Notes: generated from the sequence alone by a model not told the origin. Counted from the first letter of the stretch, positions 26,913 to 35,814 are shown. The stretch: 64,000 nt of DNA from Bradyrhizobium genosp. SA-3 (GCF_004212635.1 NZ_PSRT01000013.1:25341-89340); one strand, 5' to 3'. Numbers and translations: made by a program.

Positions 26913-28100
26913 TCACGCCTTCTCCAGCGCCGCGGTCAGATCCTCGATCAGATCGTCCGCATGCTCGAGCCCGGCGGAGAAGCGGATGAAGCCCTCGCTG
27001 ATGCCGAGCGCGGCGCGATCTTCCGGCTTCAGACGCTGATGCGTCGTGGTCGCCGGATGCGTGACGAGGCTCTTGGCGTCGCCGAGATTGTTGGAGATCT
27101 TCGCCAGCTTCAATTCATTGAGCACGCGGAATGCGGCCTGCTTGCCGCCCTTGACCTCGAAGCCGACCAGCGTCGAGCCGCCGCGCATCTGCTTCTTCAC
27201 CAGCGCCGCCTGCGGGTGATCGGCGCGGCCGGGATAGACCAGCCGCGAGACCTTCGGGTGGCTGGCCAGCACCTCGGCAATGCGCGCCGCGTTGTCGGTC
27301 TGCGCGCGCACACGCACGCCCAGCGTCTCCAGGCCCTTGAGCAGGACCCAGGCGTTGAACGGCGAGATCGACGGGCCGGTCTGGCGCATGAAATTGTGGA
27401 TGTGCTCGGCGATGAAGGCTTCCGAGGACAGGATGATGCCGCCCAGACACCGGCCCTGGCCGTCGATGTGCTTGGTCGCGGAATAGACCACGACGTCGGC
27501 CCCGAGCGCGAGCGGGCTCTGCCAGATCGGCGTTGCGAACACGTTGTCGACGACGAGCCGCGCGCCACCCTTGTGCGCGATCTCGGCGATCCCGGGGATG
27601 TCGAGCACATCTAACGTCGGATTGGTCGGGCTCTCCAGGAAGAACGTCTTGGTGTTGGGCTTGAGCGCCCGCTGCCACTGGTCGAGATCGAGCCCGTCGA
27701 CCAGCGTGGTCTCGATGCCGTAGCGCGGCAGCAAGTCCTGCACCACATAGAGGCAGGAGCCGAACAGCGCCCGCGAGGCCACCACATGATCGCCCGCCTT
27801 CAGCGGCGCCAGGATCGCGGTCGTCACCGCCGCCATGCCGGTTGCGGCCGAGCGGGCCGCCTCGGCGCCTTCGAGCTCGATCATGCGGCGCTCGAACATC
27901 GCGATGGTTGGGTTGGAGTAGCGCGAATAGATGAAGCCGGGATCCTCGCCCTTGAACCGCGCCTCGCACTCCTCGGCGCTGTTGTAGACGTACCCTTGCG
28001 TCAGGAACAGCGCCTCAGAGGTCTCGCCATATTGCGAGCGCAGGGTGCCGGAATGGACCAGGCGGGTTTCGGGACGGTAAGTGGCAGGCGACTTCGACAT
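26913..28100 (-). CDS. metZ: O-succinylhomoserine sulfhydrylase MetZ
   Basis: PLP enzyme of the Cys/Met metabolism family, 395 residues, that makes homocysteine from O-succinylhomoserine and sulfide. Visible are YSRYSNPT, the PLP pocket ESPTNPTLDVLDI and VVDNVFATP, the PLP lysine near residue 209 in VYSATKHIDGQG, and GFIRFSAGLEHADDLI. The ATG at 28100 follows GGAGGG closely; an in-frame ATG at 28115 is an alternative. A SAM-II riboswitch and an intrinsic terminator lie upstream, so expression should fall when SAM is abundant. Confidence 0.93.
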   Translation of the reverse strand: MSKSPATYRPETRLVHSGTLRSQYGETSEALFLTQGYVYNSAEECEARFKGEDPGFIYSRYSNPTIAMFERRMIELEGAEAARSAATGMAAVTTAILAPLKAGDHVVASRALFGSCLYVVQDLLPRYGIETTLVDGLDLDQWQRALKPNTKTFFLESPTNPTLDVLDIPGIAEIAHKGGARLVVDNVFATPIWQSPLALGADVVVYSATKHIDGQGRCLGGIILSSEAFIAEHIHNFMRQTGPSISPFNAWVLLKGLETLGVRVRAQTDNAARIAEVLASHPKVSRLVYPGRADHPQAALVKKQMRGGSTLVGFEVKGGKQAAFRVLNELKLAKISNNLGDAKSLVTHPATTTHQRLKPEDRAALGISEGFIRFSAGLEHADDLIEDLTAALEKA

Positions 28101-28138
28101 AGGACCCTCCGACATGACCGTCGAGCGAAAACGGTCAC

Positions 28139-28171
28139 AAAAAAACCGGCCTGGATATCTCCACGGGCCGG
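28139..28171 (-). terminator. Riboswitch-linked intrinsic terminator before metZ
   Basis: Reading on the minus strand from 28171: stem CCGGCC (two unpaired bases) TGGA, loop GATA, TCCA GGCCGG, then seven T. The 5' stem strand overlaps an alternative hairpin (GGCCGGG / CCCGGCC, about 28191 to 28166) that abuts the SAM-II aptamer, so the two structures exclude each other. Confidence 0.82.
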
Positions 28172-28183
28172 GATCACAGAGGT

Positions 28184-28246
28184 CCCCGGCCTGTTTAGCG
28201 ACTTATTTAACGTGGCTGCAAGCCGGCCGGCTCAAATCACCACGGG
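28184..28246 (-). ncRNA. SAM-II riboswitch controlling metZ
   Basis: On the minus strand the leader reads GTGGTGATTTGAGCCGG, then GGCTTGCAGCCACG, TTAAATAAG and TCGCTAAACAGG. These are the conserved blocks of the SAM-II (metA-type) riboswitch of alphaproteobacteria, including the GCTTGCAGCCAC pseudoknot partner and the CGCTAAA 3' segment. It ends about 15 bases before the terminator hairpin and about 85 bases before the metZ ATG. SAM binding is expected to turn metZ off. Confidence 0.92.
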
Positions 28247-28333
28247 ATAAGTGATGCTCATATTCCGCAATGCCCTTTCCGTCAAGGCGTCCATCGGATA
28301 GCCGTAAAAGGCTAGTATTTCCCGTATGTCGGG

Positions 28334-29470
28334 ATGCGTTGCCCCCTTGCTGAGGATCCCCGGTTGACGTTCACGGTCGCTGCCGACGCCAATGGTATCC
28401 TGCCCGACCGCATGATCGCGGCGATGGCGGAGGCGGGGCTCATCCTGCCCGCCTACGACTTCGTCGAAAGCCAGATCCAGCCGGCGAGCCTCGATTTGCG
28501 CCTCGGCGACATCGCCTATCGCGTCCGCGCCAGCTTCCTGCCGGGTCCCGGCGCCACCGTCGCCGAACGCATCGACGAATTGAAGCTGCACGAGTTCAGC
28601 TTGGCCGACGGCGCGGTGCTGGAGACCAACTGCGTCTACATCGTGCCGCTGCTGGAAAGCCTCGCGCTGCCGCCGGAGATCGTCGCGGCGGCGAACCCCA
28701 AGAGCTCGACCGGCCGGCTCGACGTCTTCACCCGCGTGATCGCCGATGGTACCCGCCGCTTCGACATGATCGGCGCCGGCTATCACGGCCCGCTCTATGC
28801 CGAGATCAGTCCGAAGACGTTTCCGGTGCTGGTGCGCGAGGGCTCACGCCTGTCGCAGGTGCGCTTCCGCACCGGCGACGCCATCCTCAATGCCGACGAG
28901 CTCGATGCGCTGCATGCCGCCGAGCGCCTGGTCGACATCGACGATGCTGATCTGTCCGGTGGCGTCGCCGTCTCAGTCGACCTGTCGGGTGAGAAAGCGA
29001 ACGGCTTCGTCGGTTATCGCGCCAAGCGCCACACCGGCGTCGTCGACGTCGACCGCCGCTCCGGCTATGCAGTGGAAGATTTTTGGGAGCCGATCTCGGC
29101 CCGTCCCGATGGCAGCCTGATCCTCGATCCCGGCGAGTTCTACATCCTCGCCTCCAAGGAAGCCGTGCAGGTGCCGCCCGACTACGCCGCGGAGATGGTG
29201 CCGTTCGATCCCCTGGTCGGCGAATTCCGCGTGCACTACGCCGGATTCTTCGATCCCGGTTTCGGCTATGCCGGCGCTGGCGGGCAAGGCGCGCGCGCCG
29301 TGCTGGAGGTGCGCTCGCGCGAAGTGCCCTTCATTCTCGAGCACGGCCAGATCGTCGGCCGCCTCGTCTACGAAAAGATGCTGGCGCGTCCCGATGCGAT
29401 GTACGGCCAGCGCATCGGCTCGAACTACCAGGCGCAGGGCCTCAAACTATCGAAGCATTTTCGGGTGTAG
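28334..29470 (+). CDS. dcd: 2'-deoxycytidine 5'-triphosphate deaminase, double-domain form
   Basis: A 378-residue protein, about twice the usual Dcd length. Two dUTPase/Dcd-like domains are apparent: the first (residues about 20-190) with QIQPASLDLRLGD, PKSSTGRLDVFTRV and YAEISPKTFPVLVREGSRLSQ in separate blocks, and the second (about 200-378) with GYRAKRHTGVVDVD, LDPGEFYILASKEAVQVP and EVRSREVPFILEHGQ. It supplies dUTP for dTMP synthesis. The ATG at 28334 is the first in frame and no strong ribosome site is seen, so the start is uncertain. It is divergent from metZ. Confidence 0.88.
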   Translation: MRCPLAEDPRLTFTVAADANGILPDRMIAAMAEAGLILPAYDFVESQIQPASLDLRLGDIAYRVRASFLPGPGATVAERIDELKLHEFSLADGAVLETNCVYIVPLLESLALPPEIVAAANPKSSTGRLDVFTRVIADGTRRFDMIGAGYHGPLYAEISPKTFPVLVREGSRLSQVRFRTGDAILNADELDALHAAERLVDIDDADLSGGVAVSVDLSGEKANGFVGYRAKRHTGVVDVDRRSGYAVEDFWEPISARPDGSLILDPGEFYILASKEAVQVPPDYAAEMVPFDPLVGEFRVHYAGFFDPGFGYAGAGGQGARAVLEVRSREVPFILEHGQIVGRLVYEKMLARPDAMYGQRIGSNYQAQGLKLSKHFRV

Positions 29471-29478
29471 CCCGATCC

Positions 29479-29567
29479 TGTAGCCCGGATGGAGCGCAAG
29501 CGTAATCCGGGAGTTCCCTCGCTTGTGGCACCAATCCCGGATTACGCTTCGCTCCATCCGGGCTACA
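29479..29567. repeat. Palindromic repeat (TGTAGCCCGGAT family)
   Basis: TGTAGCCCGGATGGAGCG and its mirror CGCTCCATCCGGGCTACA flank inner words GTAATCCGGGA and TCCCGGATTAC. The same family recurs at 60.4 kb. Confidence 0.87.
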
Positions 29568-29585
29568 TTCCGGCGAGGTGACGAG

Positions 29586-29999
29586 ATGGCCGATCAATCC
29601 GAACTCGATGCAAACATCCTCGACGACGTCGCGGACGCGCTGATCTATTCGGATCGCTCCGGCACGATCACACGCTGGAACCGCGCATCGTCCGCGCTGT
29701 TCGGCTTCACCGCCGCGGAAGCGCTCGGCCAGAATCTCGATCTGATCATTCCCGAGCATCTGCGCGCCGCGCACTGGAAGGGTTTTGAGGCTGCGCTTGC
29801 CAGCGGCACGATGAAGCTTGCAGGGCGTCCGACACTGACACGCGCGCTGCACAAGAGCGGACGCAAGCTCTACATCGAGATGACCTTCGCGCTGGTGCGC
29901 GATGCCGCTGGAGCGGTGCAGGGATCGGTGGCGATGGCACGCGACGTGACGGAACGCGTCGAGCGCGAGCGCGCGGCCAAGGCCACGCAAAATTCGTGA
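29586..29999 (+). CDS. Single PAS domain protein
   Basis: A 137-residue soluble protein that is almost entirely one PAS domain: LIYSDRSGTITRWNRASSALFGFT near residues 20-43, LDLIIPEHLR, and the closing MARDVTERVERERAA. No output domain (kinase, GGDEF or HTH) is attached, so it must signal through a partner or simply bind a ligand such as haem or flavin. The start at 29586 has GAGGTGA upstream and lies just past a palindromic repeat. Confidence 0.82.
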   Translation: MADQSELDANILDDVADALIYSDRSGTITRWNRASSALFGFTAAEALGQNLDLIIPEHLRAAHWKGFEAALASGTMKLAGRPTLTRALHKSGRKLYIEMTFALVRDAAGAVQGSVAMARDVTERVERERAAKATQNS

Positions 30000-30103
30000 T
30001 GCGGAATTGACGGGCCGCCGTGCAGGGCGGCCTGCATGCGCGTCATGTTGCCTGTCACCGGGTGCAGTGACACACTCGATCGAAACAACGATCGGGAGCG
30101 AAC

Positions 30104-31156
30104 ATGACCGCCGCATCAGACACAGCGCAGGAAGCCCAATGGAAACGCTGGCGCGCGGTCGCGGATCTCTATCACGCCTACTTCACGGGCCTGATCCTCA
30201 CCGTTGTCACGCGGCGCGGCACGGCGGATGCCGCTGAATTCGTCTTCCGCGTGTTCCGCCGCCAGCAGCAGGAGCGCTTCCTGCCGGGGCTCGAAAAGCT
30301 CGGCCTCCGTCATCTGCCGCCGGCGGTGGCTGCTGCGCAATATCACTATCTCTCCAACTGGATCGGCGGCGTGCATGTCGAATACATGTATGAGAGTGAT
30401 CGCAAAGCCTGGATCCGCTATCCTCCGCCGCGCTGGATCTGGAAGGGCACCGCGATCTGCGGCGTGCCCGGCGAGGTCAGCCGCGCGATGCTGCGTGGCT
30501 GGCACGCCAACAACGGCGTCGCGCTCGGCGATCTCCGCCTCGGCTTCGTCTGCACCAAGCAGAGCGTCGATGGCCAGGATGGGCTCGAAGGCTATTACCA
30601 TCAATACGACCATCCACTCGAGCTCGATCAGCGCCTGGTGTTCGCGCGGCATCTGGAGGCCCCTACGTTCGATGCGAAGACCGCGCCGGCTTTGCCGGTT
30701 GCGAGCTGGCCGAAACCGCGGCTGGAAAAAGCATATCGCAACTACGCAATGGAATATGTCCGCACCGCCGCGCCGGTGATGGTGCAGCTGTTCGGCCCGG
30801 AAGATGCCGGCTACCTCCTGCATCTCACCGGCAAGCTGATCGGCATGCAATATTTCGACGAGGTCGCAGCGGCGTTGTCGATGAGCCGCGGTGATGCGCG
30901 CGAATTCGCATCGTTCCTGAACGCGCTGTTCGCCGCGCAGGACGATGCGGCCGAGAGCTCGCAATCCGAAGGCGCCATCGCAATCCGTCAGCAGAGCTGG
31001 AAGCTGATGGACGACGTCGCCGACTATCACCCCGCCTGCGCGAAGGTGCTGGAAGGACTGTTCGAAGGCCTCGCCGCGGGATGCGGGCGGCACATCGGTG
31101 TGCACATGCGCACCGCGAAGAGCGGTCGCGCGCCGCTGGTGTGGACGATCGAATAG
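30104..31156 (+). CDS. Conserved protein of unknown function
   Basis: A 350-residue soluble protein, not recognised with confidence. It is rich in aromatic residues (YHYLSNWIGGVHVEYMYESD, PPPRWIWKGTA, GYYHQYDHPLELDQR). The central ICGVPGEVSRAMLRGWHANNG and a C-terminal CGRHIGVHMR stand out. There is no signal peptide and no membrane segment. Ribosome site GGGAG lies 5 bases before the ATG. It stands alone between the PAS protein and the MATE pump. An enzyme acting on a small organic substrate is possible but not shown. Confidence 0.75.
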   Translation: MTAASDTAQEAQWKRWRAVADLYHAYFTGLILTVVTRRGTADAAEFVFRVFRRQQQERFLPGLEKLGLRHLPPAVAAAQYHYLSNWIGGVHVEYMYESDRKAWIRYPPPRWIWKGTAICGVPGEVSRAMLRGWHANNGVALGDLRLGFVCTKQSVDGQDGLEGYYHQYDHPLELDQRLVFARHLEAPTFDAKTAPALPVASWPKPRLEKAYRNYAMEYVRTAAPVMVQLFGPEDAGYLLHLTGKLIGMQYFDEVAAALSMSRGDAREFASFLNALFAAQDDAAESSQSEGAIAIRQQSWKLMDDVADYHPACAKVLEGLFEGLAAGCGRHIGVHMRTAKSGRAPLVWTIE

Positions 31157-31180
31157 ATCACGTTGTTGCCGCGCACTTCG

Positions 31181-31321
31181 CCTCTCCCCGCCTGCGGGGA
31201 GAGGCCGGAATTTGCGAAAGCAAATTCCGGGTGAGGGGGAGTCTCCGCGAGTCCATGTGTCACTGCCTTTGCCGCAGCAGCCCCTCACCCCAGCCCCTCT
31301 CGCCGTAGGAACGGGGAGAGA
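31181..31321. repeat. Composite hairpin repeat (CCTCTCCCCG family)
   Basis: Two adjacent perfect hairpins: CCTCTCCCCGC/GCGGGGAGAGG (31181-31204) and CCGGAATTTGC/GCAAATTCCGG with loop GAAA (31205-31230). Farther right, CCCCTCACCCC pairs with GGGTGAGGGGG. It fills most of the 324-bp gap 31157-31480, in which no gene is seen. Confidence 0.82.
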
Positions 31322-31480
31322 GAAGGAAAGCCGCTGCCGCAGGGCACTCCTGCGCCTGACGCAGGAGGAATCGGCGCGCAGCGTGCTAACAAGCGCCTGT
31401 TGCGCTTTCCGCGCGAAGAAATCGATTGGCACACCTGTTCATTGCCGCGCCGCAATTGGCGCTTGTGCCCGGGAGAGGAC

Positions 31481-32925
31481 ATGTCCGACATCGCCGAAAT
31501 CCCGGTCGATGCACAGGAGCGCCCGCTGCCGCCGCGTCCGCGGCCGGTCAGAAGCGCGCTGACCGACGGCCCGATCCTGCGCACGCTGTTGGGACTCGCC
31601 TGGCCGAACGTGATCGGATTGTCGGCCGGCATGTGCGTGGTGATCGCCGAGACCTCTTATGTCGGTCGGCTCGGTGTCGAGGCCCTGGCCGCGATGGCGC
31701 TGGTGTTTCCGACTGTGATCCTGACCATGACCATGTCGGGCGGCGCCATGGGCGGCGCGGTGGCCTCCGCCATCGCGCGTGCGCTCGGCGCCGGGGATCG
31801 CGAGCGCGCCGGAACGCTCGCCGTACACGCGATGCTGATCGGCATCAGCTTCGGTCTCGTCTTCATGCTGGTCATGCTGATCTTCGGGCCGCGCCTGCTG
31901 GAATTGCTCGGCGGCCGCGGCAATGTGCTGACCCACGCAATCGCCTATACGCAGGTGTTCTTCGGCGGCGCGGTGCTGCCGTGGCTGCTCAACACCCTGG
32001 CTGGCGTCCTGCGTGGCACCGGCAACATGAAGCTGCCGTCGCTGCTGATCCTCAACTCGGCGGCCTGGCAGGTCGTGCTCGGGGGCACGCTCGGCCTCGG
32101 GCTCGGACCGGTACCGCAGCTCGGCATGCGCGGCGTCGCGGCCGGCGCGCTGATCGCTTATTCCATGAATATCTGCATCATGGGCTGGTATCTGTTCTCC
32201 GGCCGCGCCCGCATCGCGCCGAGGCTGCGCGGCTTGCGCGTCCAATGGGCGATGTTTTTCGACATCCTGAAGGTCGGCGCCATCGCCTGCTTCTCGCCGC
32301 TGCAATCGGTGCTGACCATCTCGATCTTCACCCACATGCTGGCGAAGTTCGGCACCGCGATTCTCGCCGGCTACGGCATCGGCGCGCGGCTGGAATTTTT
32401 GCTGACCTCGATCGCGTTCTCGTTCGGCATTGCCTGTGTGCCAATGGTCGGGATGGCGATCGGCGCGGGCCGCATCGCGCGCGCCCGGCGCATCACCTGG
32501 ATCGCCAGTGCTGCCGCTTTCGTGGCGGTCGGCGCGCGGCATGCCTCGTTGCGACCTTCCCCGATCTCTGGGTCAACATCTTCACCGACAGCGTCGCCGT
32601 GCGCGCAGCGAGCCATCAATATCTGTCGACGGTCGGACCGTTCTACGCCTTCTTCGGCCTTGCCACGACGATGTATTTCTCCTCGCAAGGCGCCGCCAAG
32701 GTGATCGGGCCGGTGCTGGCGCAGACAGCGCGGCTGATCTACATCGCAGCTGTCGGCTGGTGGCTGTCGACGCACGGCGCCACCGTGCAGAGCTTCTTCT
32801 GGCTGGCCGCAAGCTCGATGGTCGTGCTCGGCCTGCTGTCGTGCTCCAGCGTGGTGCTGACCCGCTGGGGACCGCGCGAGACGAAACCTGCGATCAGGCC
32901 AGCTCTGTCAGGTGCTGCCGACTAG
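31481..32925 (+). pseudogene. MATE family efflux transporter, frameshifted
   Basis: Multidrug and toxin extrusion pump with about twelve membrane helices (start MSDIAEIPVDAQ; core LAWPNVIGLSAGMCVVIAET; later TMYFSSQGAAKVIGP). The reading frame is broken near 32531-32542: the first frame reads to AAAFVAVGA, and the sequence continues as CLVATFPDLWVN in the next frame. Adding one G within GCGCGGC restores a continuous protein of about 481 residues. Both parts look fully conserved, so this is either a sequence indel or a recent inactivation. GGAGAGG precedes the ATG. The end overlaps the convergent gene by CTAG. Confidence 0.83.
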
Positions 32926-33305
32926 CGATGCCTATGGCGGCGATGGCCGCCACCGCCGCCGGTGTTGGCGAGCCGCATCAATTGCGGGATCATCGCCATC
33001 ATCTCGCCGCCACCGAGCATGCCCGTGATGTCGCCGCCGCCCATGCCGCCGAGCCCGCCGCCGCCATTCTCCATCATGCGGCTCATCATCGGGCCCATGG
33101 TCTGCATCAGCATGGCGAAGCGGCGCTTGCCCATCTTTGCCTTCATCATCTCCAGCATCGGGGCCATCTGGGCCATCATGTCCTCGCCGCTGGCACCGCC
33201 ACCGCCGCCAAAACCTGCGAACTGCGCCTTCGCCGGCGTGCTCGCGATCGACAACAACAGCAGCACGGCGGCCGCCTGACAGATCACCTTGTCCGCACCT
33301 CTCAT
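32922..33305 (-). CDS. Secreted Gly/Met-rich small protein
   Basis: A 127-residue exported protein with a signal peptide to about residue 27 (ending STPAKA). The mature part is low-complexity: Gly runs (FGGGGGASGED, GGGGLGGMGGGD), a Met/Lys-rich helix (MMAQMAPMLEMMKAKMGKRRF and so on) and a C-terminal His/Arg tail GHRRHRHR. The Met- and His-rich make-up could bind metal such as copper, which is inference. GGAG lies upstream of the ATG at 33305. Its stop overlaps the MATE stop in a shared CTAG. Confidence 0.7.
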   Translation of the reverse strand: MRGADKVICQAAAVLLLLSIASTPAKAQFAGFGGGGGASGEDMMAQMAPMLEMMKAKMGKRRFAMLMQTMGPMMSRMMENGGGGLGGMGGGDITGMLGGGEMMAMIPQLMRLANTGGGGGHRRHRHR

Positions 33306-33418
33306 GGCATGCTCCTCGCGTGCGTGGCTCCGCCGGGAGAGCGGAGCCAACCGGGCGCACGTCGCCATGGTTACGGCTGGCGAGGGCGGAGCTCTGTGAG
33401 AAGGCTCACAGAGGATGA

Positions 33419-33820
33419 TCAGGCCGCCGCGGGAGGAAACGCTCTGTGCAAGGCGGTCACGGCTTCGCTGGTCTGCCCCTGAACATAAGGCGCAAGCTCG
33501 TTCGGCAACATGTCGATGGTCCAAACCAGGCGACACCGCGTCTCACCATCGGCAATCACCTGCACCGAGGCGCTGTAGTGCTTCAGTCGCTCGTTGTTGA
33601 TGGCGTAGACCAGCCGTCGCCGCGCGTCGTCGCAATCGACCAGCACCTCGCGTGCCACCGAGCCATTGGCGAAGGTGACGATGCGTGCATCGCCGTCGAG
33701 CGTGCAGGCGGTGACGAAGCCCGGCACCAGCCGCTGATGCAGCGCGCCGAAATCGCGCACCGCGTCCCAGACATCGTGCGCGGAGGCGGGAAGGGGAATG
33801 TCATTGTGGATGGAGGCCAT
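33419..33820 (-). CDS. SRPBCC family protein
   Basis: A 133-residue START-like (SRPBCC) protein similar to polyketide cyclase/dehydrase-type lipid or small-molecule binding proteins. Features are the N-terminal strand IHNDIPLPASAHDVWDAVRDFGALH, RLVYAINNERLKHYSASVQV and CRLVWTIDMLPNE. The ATG at 33820 follows GAGGAAA. The ligand is unknown. A palindromic repeat lies just upstream. Confidence 0.82.
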   Translation of the reverse strand: MASIHNDIPLPASAHDVWDAVRDFGALHQRLVPGFVTACTLDGDARIVTFANGSVAREVLVDCDDARRRLVYAINNERLKHYSASVQVIADGETRCRLVWTIDMLPNELAPYVQGQTSEAVTALHRAFPPAAA

Positions 33821-33845
33821 CGGTGTTTCCTCAAATGCAGTATTG

Positions 33846-33938
33846 GTAGGGTGGGCAAAGGCGCATAGCGCCGTGCCCACCGTTTGTCGGCATTGTCGCG
33901 AGCAGTTGGTGGGCACGCTTTCGCTTTGCCCACCCTAC
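33846..33938. repeat. Palindromic repeat (GTAGGGTGGGCAAAG family)
   Basis: GTAGGGTGGGCAAAGGCG and CTTTGCCCACCCTAC arms as in the element at 26.8 kb, with GTGCCCACC / GGTGGGCAC inside. It lies between two minus-strand genes. Confidence 0.86.
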
Positions 33939-33961
33939 GAAATCTCGTAAGCGGCTAAAGC

Positions 33962-34321
33962 TCACACGCAAACCGCCTCGACATTGTTGCCATCAGGGTC
34001 GATCAGGAACGCCGCATAATAGGTCGGGCTGTAATCCTTGCGCGGGCCGGCGCCGCCATTGTCGCGACCGCCGTTCTTCAGGCCTTCGCTGTGGAACGCC
34101 TTCACCGCGTCATGGTCCTTGGCGCGAAACGCGATGTGGGCGCCGTCGGCCTTGCGTACCTTGTTCAGATGCAGCCACAGCGCCGGCTCGCCCTTCGGCC
34201 CGAAGCCGGCATAGCCGTCGCCGCTCGAGCACAGGACATGGCCGAGCGGCGCCAGCACCGCGGTGTAGAAGCGCGTGGCGGCGTCGAGATCGGCAACGCG
34301 CAATCCGATGTGGTCGTACAT
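33962..34321 (-). CDS. VOC family (glyoxalase-like) protein
   Basis: A 119-residue vicinal oxygen chelate fold protein. The N-terminal half is MYDHIGLRVADLDAATRFY and the C-terminal half YAAFLIDPDGNNVEAVCV, with the metal-type residues His4 and the Glu near the end. Related small proteins include glyoxalase I-like and antibiotic-resistance proteins; the substrate is unknown. The start at 34321 is supported by GGAG 6 bases upstream, against an upstream ATG at 34333. Confidence 0.85.
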   Translation of the reverse strand: MYDHIGLRVADLDAATRFYTAVLAPLGHVLCSSGDGYAGFGPKGEPALWLHLNKVRKADGAHIAFRAKDHDAVKAFHSEGLKNGGRDNGGAGPRKDYSPTYYAAFLIDPDGNNVEAVCV

Positions 34322-34425
34322 GTTCGTCTCCATTTGCAAAGCGCGCCGCAACTGGCGCGCGCCGGAGCCGAAGCTAGTCGAGGGGAGGTGGGACGCTCTT
34401 GGAAAATCTTGCGCTCGGTGGCCGG

Positions 34426-34785
34426 TTAGGTCGCCGGCGTCTCCGCCTGCCACCGGATCACCCGCTTCAGATGATGGACCTGGACCCACATGTTGGCTCC
34501 GATCACACTGACCGTTGCGACGATCAACGCCGTGAGCTTCTGCGGTTTATGGAGGGCGAGGACGAGCAGGAACGCGGACAGGACCGCCGTGACGCCGAAG
34601 CTGGACCAGAGCCCGATGAGGCGTGGTGCAAACCAGGTCGGCTTCCCATCGGGGCCCCATTGCATCGGAATCTTGCGGCAGCTGATCTGGCGGCCGTAGT
34701 AGACGGCGCAGCCCGCGATGAAGGCGAGCCCCACGGCAAGCGCGATCAGCGCGGCCGCAATCACGTTATCTGAGGCACTGTCCAT
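34426..34785 (-). CDS. Small membrane protein of unknown function
   Basis: A 119-residue protein with about three membrane helices (AAALIALAVGLAFIAGCAVYY, LWSSFGVTAVLSAFLLVLAL, LIVATVSVIGANMWVQV). Between the first and second helix is a soluble segment QWGPDGKPTWFAPR, a pattern seen in DUF1648-like membrane proteins. No ribosome site is clear. It stands between the VOC and AraC genes on the same strand. Confidence 0.65.
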   Translation of the reverse strand: MDSASDNVIAAALIALAVGLAFIAGCAVYYGRQISCRKIPMQWGPDGKPTWFAPRLIGLWSSFGVTAVLSAFLLVLALHKPQKLTALIVATVSVIGANMWVQVHHLKRVIRWQAETPAT

Positions 34786-34915
34786 CTGCCGGCTCGTCGC
34801 ATTGAAGAGGCGTTGATTCGCCCTTCGGTTGTAGTACCGCGCGATGTGCCGCGAGCGCCAGCGCGTCGCGCCTGTCTGGTCAACAGACTGTTACCTGCAA
34901 CGCGCCGCACCTGTC

Positions 34916-35755
34916 TCAGTTGAGGACGAGGCGTTCCCCAAAAATGCTGCGTTCCCCCTTCGAGGCCTGACGGAACTTGGTTGGCGACACGCCCGCGGCG
35001 CGGTGGAAGGTGCGGACGAAGTTGGAAAGGTCGCCAAAGCCGACGTCATAAGCGATGTCGGTGACCGCGATGTCTTCATCAGTGAGCAGCCGCGCGGCGT
35101 GCCGCAGGCGCGAGCGCACCAGATATTGATGCGGGGTGACACCGAGCACGCTCGAGAACAGTCGCAGGAAATGGAATGGGCTGAGGCCCACTTGCCGCGC
35201 GGCCTGTTCCAGGTCGACTTCGGATTGCGAATTGTCATCGATCCACAGCGCAGCTTCCACCGCGCGCCGGCGGTCGCGCGCGGTCGGCGGTGCCTGCTTG
35301 CGCGCCTTACCCGAGGCGACATCGACAAAACGACCGGCCAGGATGTGACCGATTTCGTCGAGGCCGATGTCGCTGTTGCCATCTGCCGCCGTCTGGGCGA
35401 GCTCACCGAACACCATCAGCTCGGGCAGCGGCGGCGTCGCGCCGATCTGCCAGACCTCGCGACGTCCGCCGAGGGCGTCGACCAGATCCTCACTGAGGAA
35501 AAAGCACAGGCAGACGTCGCCGGACACGTGCTCATGCGTGCAGGTGTATTCCTCGCCGGGGGCGCCGACCAGCATCGAGCCCGCCACAAGCTCGAAGAAG
35601 CCGGCGCGGCAATGGCAGCCAAAGCTGCCCGAACGGACATAGGCGATGGAATGGCCGGTGCGGCATTCGGCAAACGGCGTGTCGTCCGGTCCTGCATCGC
35701 AGCGAAACTCGGAGACGGTCATCGAGCGTGTCGTCAGTAGCGTGGTCGCGTCCAT
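34916..35755 (-). CDS. AraC family transcriptional regulator
   Basis: A 279-residue regulator. The N-terminal half is a cupin-like sensor with several cysteines ([23 protein letters not shown]). The C-terminal AraC/XylS domain shows [32 protein letters not shown] in two parts and [29 protein letters not shown]. Targets are not evident; the neighbouring VOC and membrane genes on the same strand, or the DNA-repair gene upstream, are candidates. Confidence 0.88.
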   Translation of the reverse strand: MDATTLLTTRSMTVSEFRCDAGPDDTPFAECRTGHSIAYVRSGSFGCHCRAGFFELVAGSMLVGAPGEEYTCTHEHVSGDVCLCFFLSEDLVDALGGRREVWQIGATPPLPELMVFGELAQTAADGNSDIGLDEIGHILAGRFVDVASGKARKQAPPTARDRRRAVEAALWIDDNSQSEVDLEQAARQVGLSPFHFLRLFSSVLGVTPHQYLVRSRLRHAARLLTDEDIAVTDIAYDVGFGDLSNFVRTFHRAAGVSPTKFRQASKGERSIFGERLVLN

Positions 35756-35768
35756 GCCGCCTTATCTA

Positions 35769-35814
35769 GGCATGATCCGGAAAAGTGTTAGCGGTTTTCC
35801 GACGAGAGCATGCC
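35769..35814. repeat. Short palindromic element (GGCATGATCCGGAAAA type)
   Basis: GGCATGATCCGGAAAA at the left mirrors CGGTTTTCCG and GAGCATGCC at the right with small interruptions. It is a common Rhizobiales intergenic palindrome and lies between the AraC gene and the methyltransferase remnant. Confidence 0.65.

Noticed and set aside
28232..28786. Antisense frame across the dcd 5' half and the riboswitch
   Set aside because: Overlaps the structured SAM-II leader and dcd; composition is that of a shadow frame.
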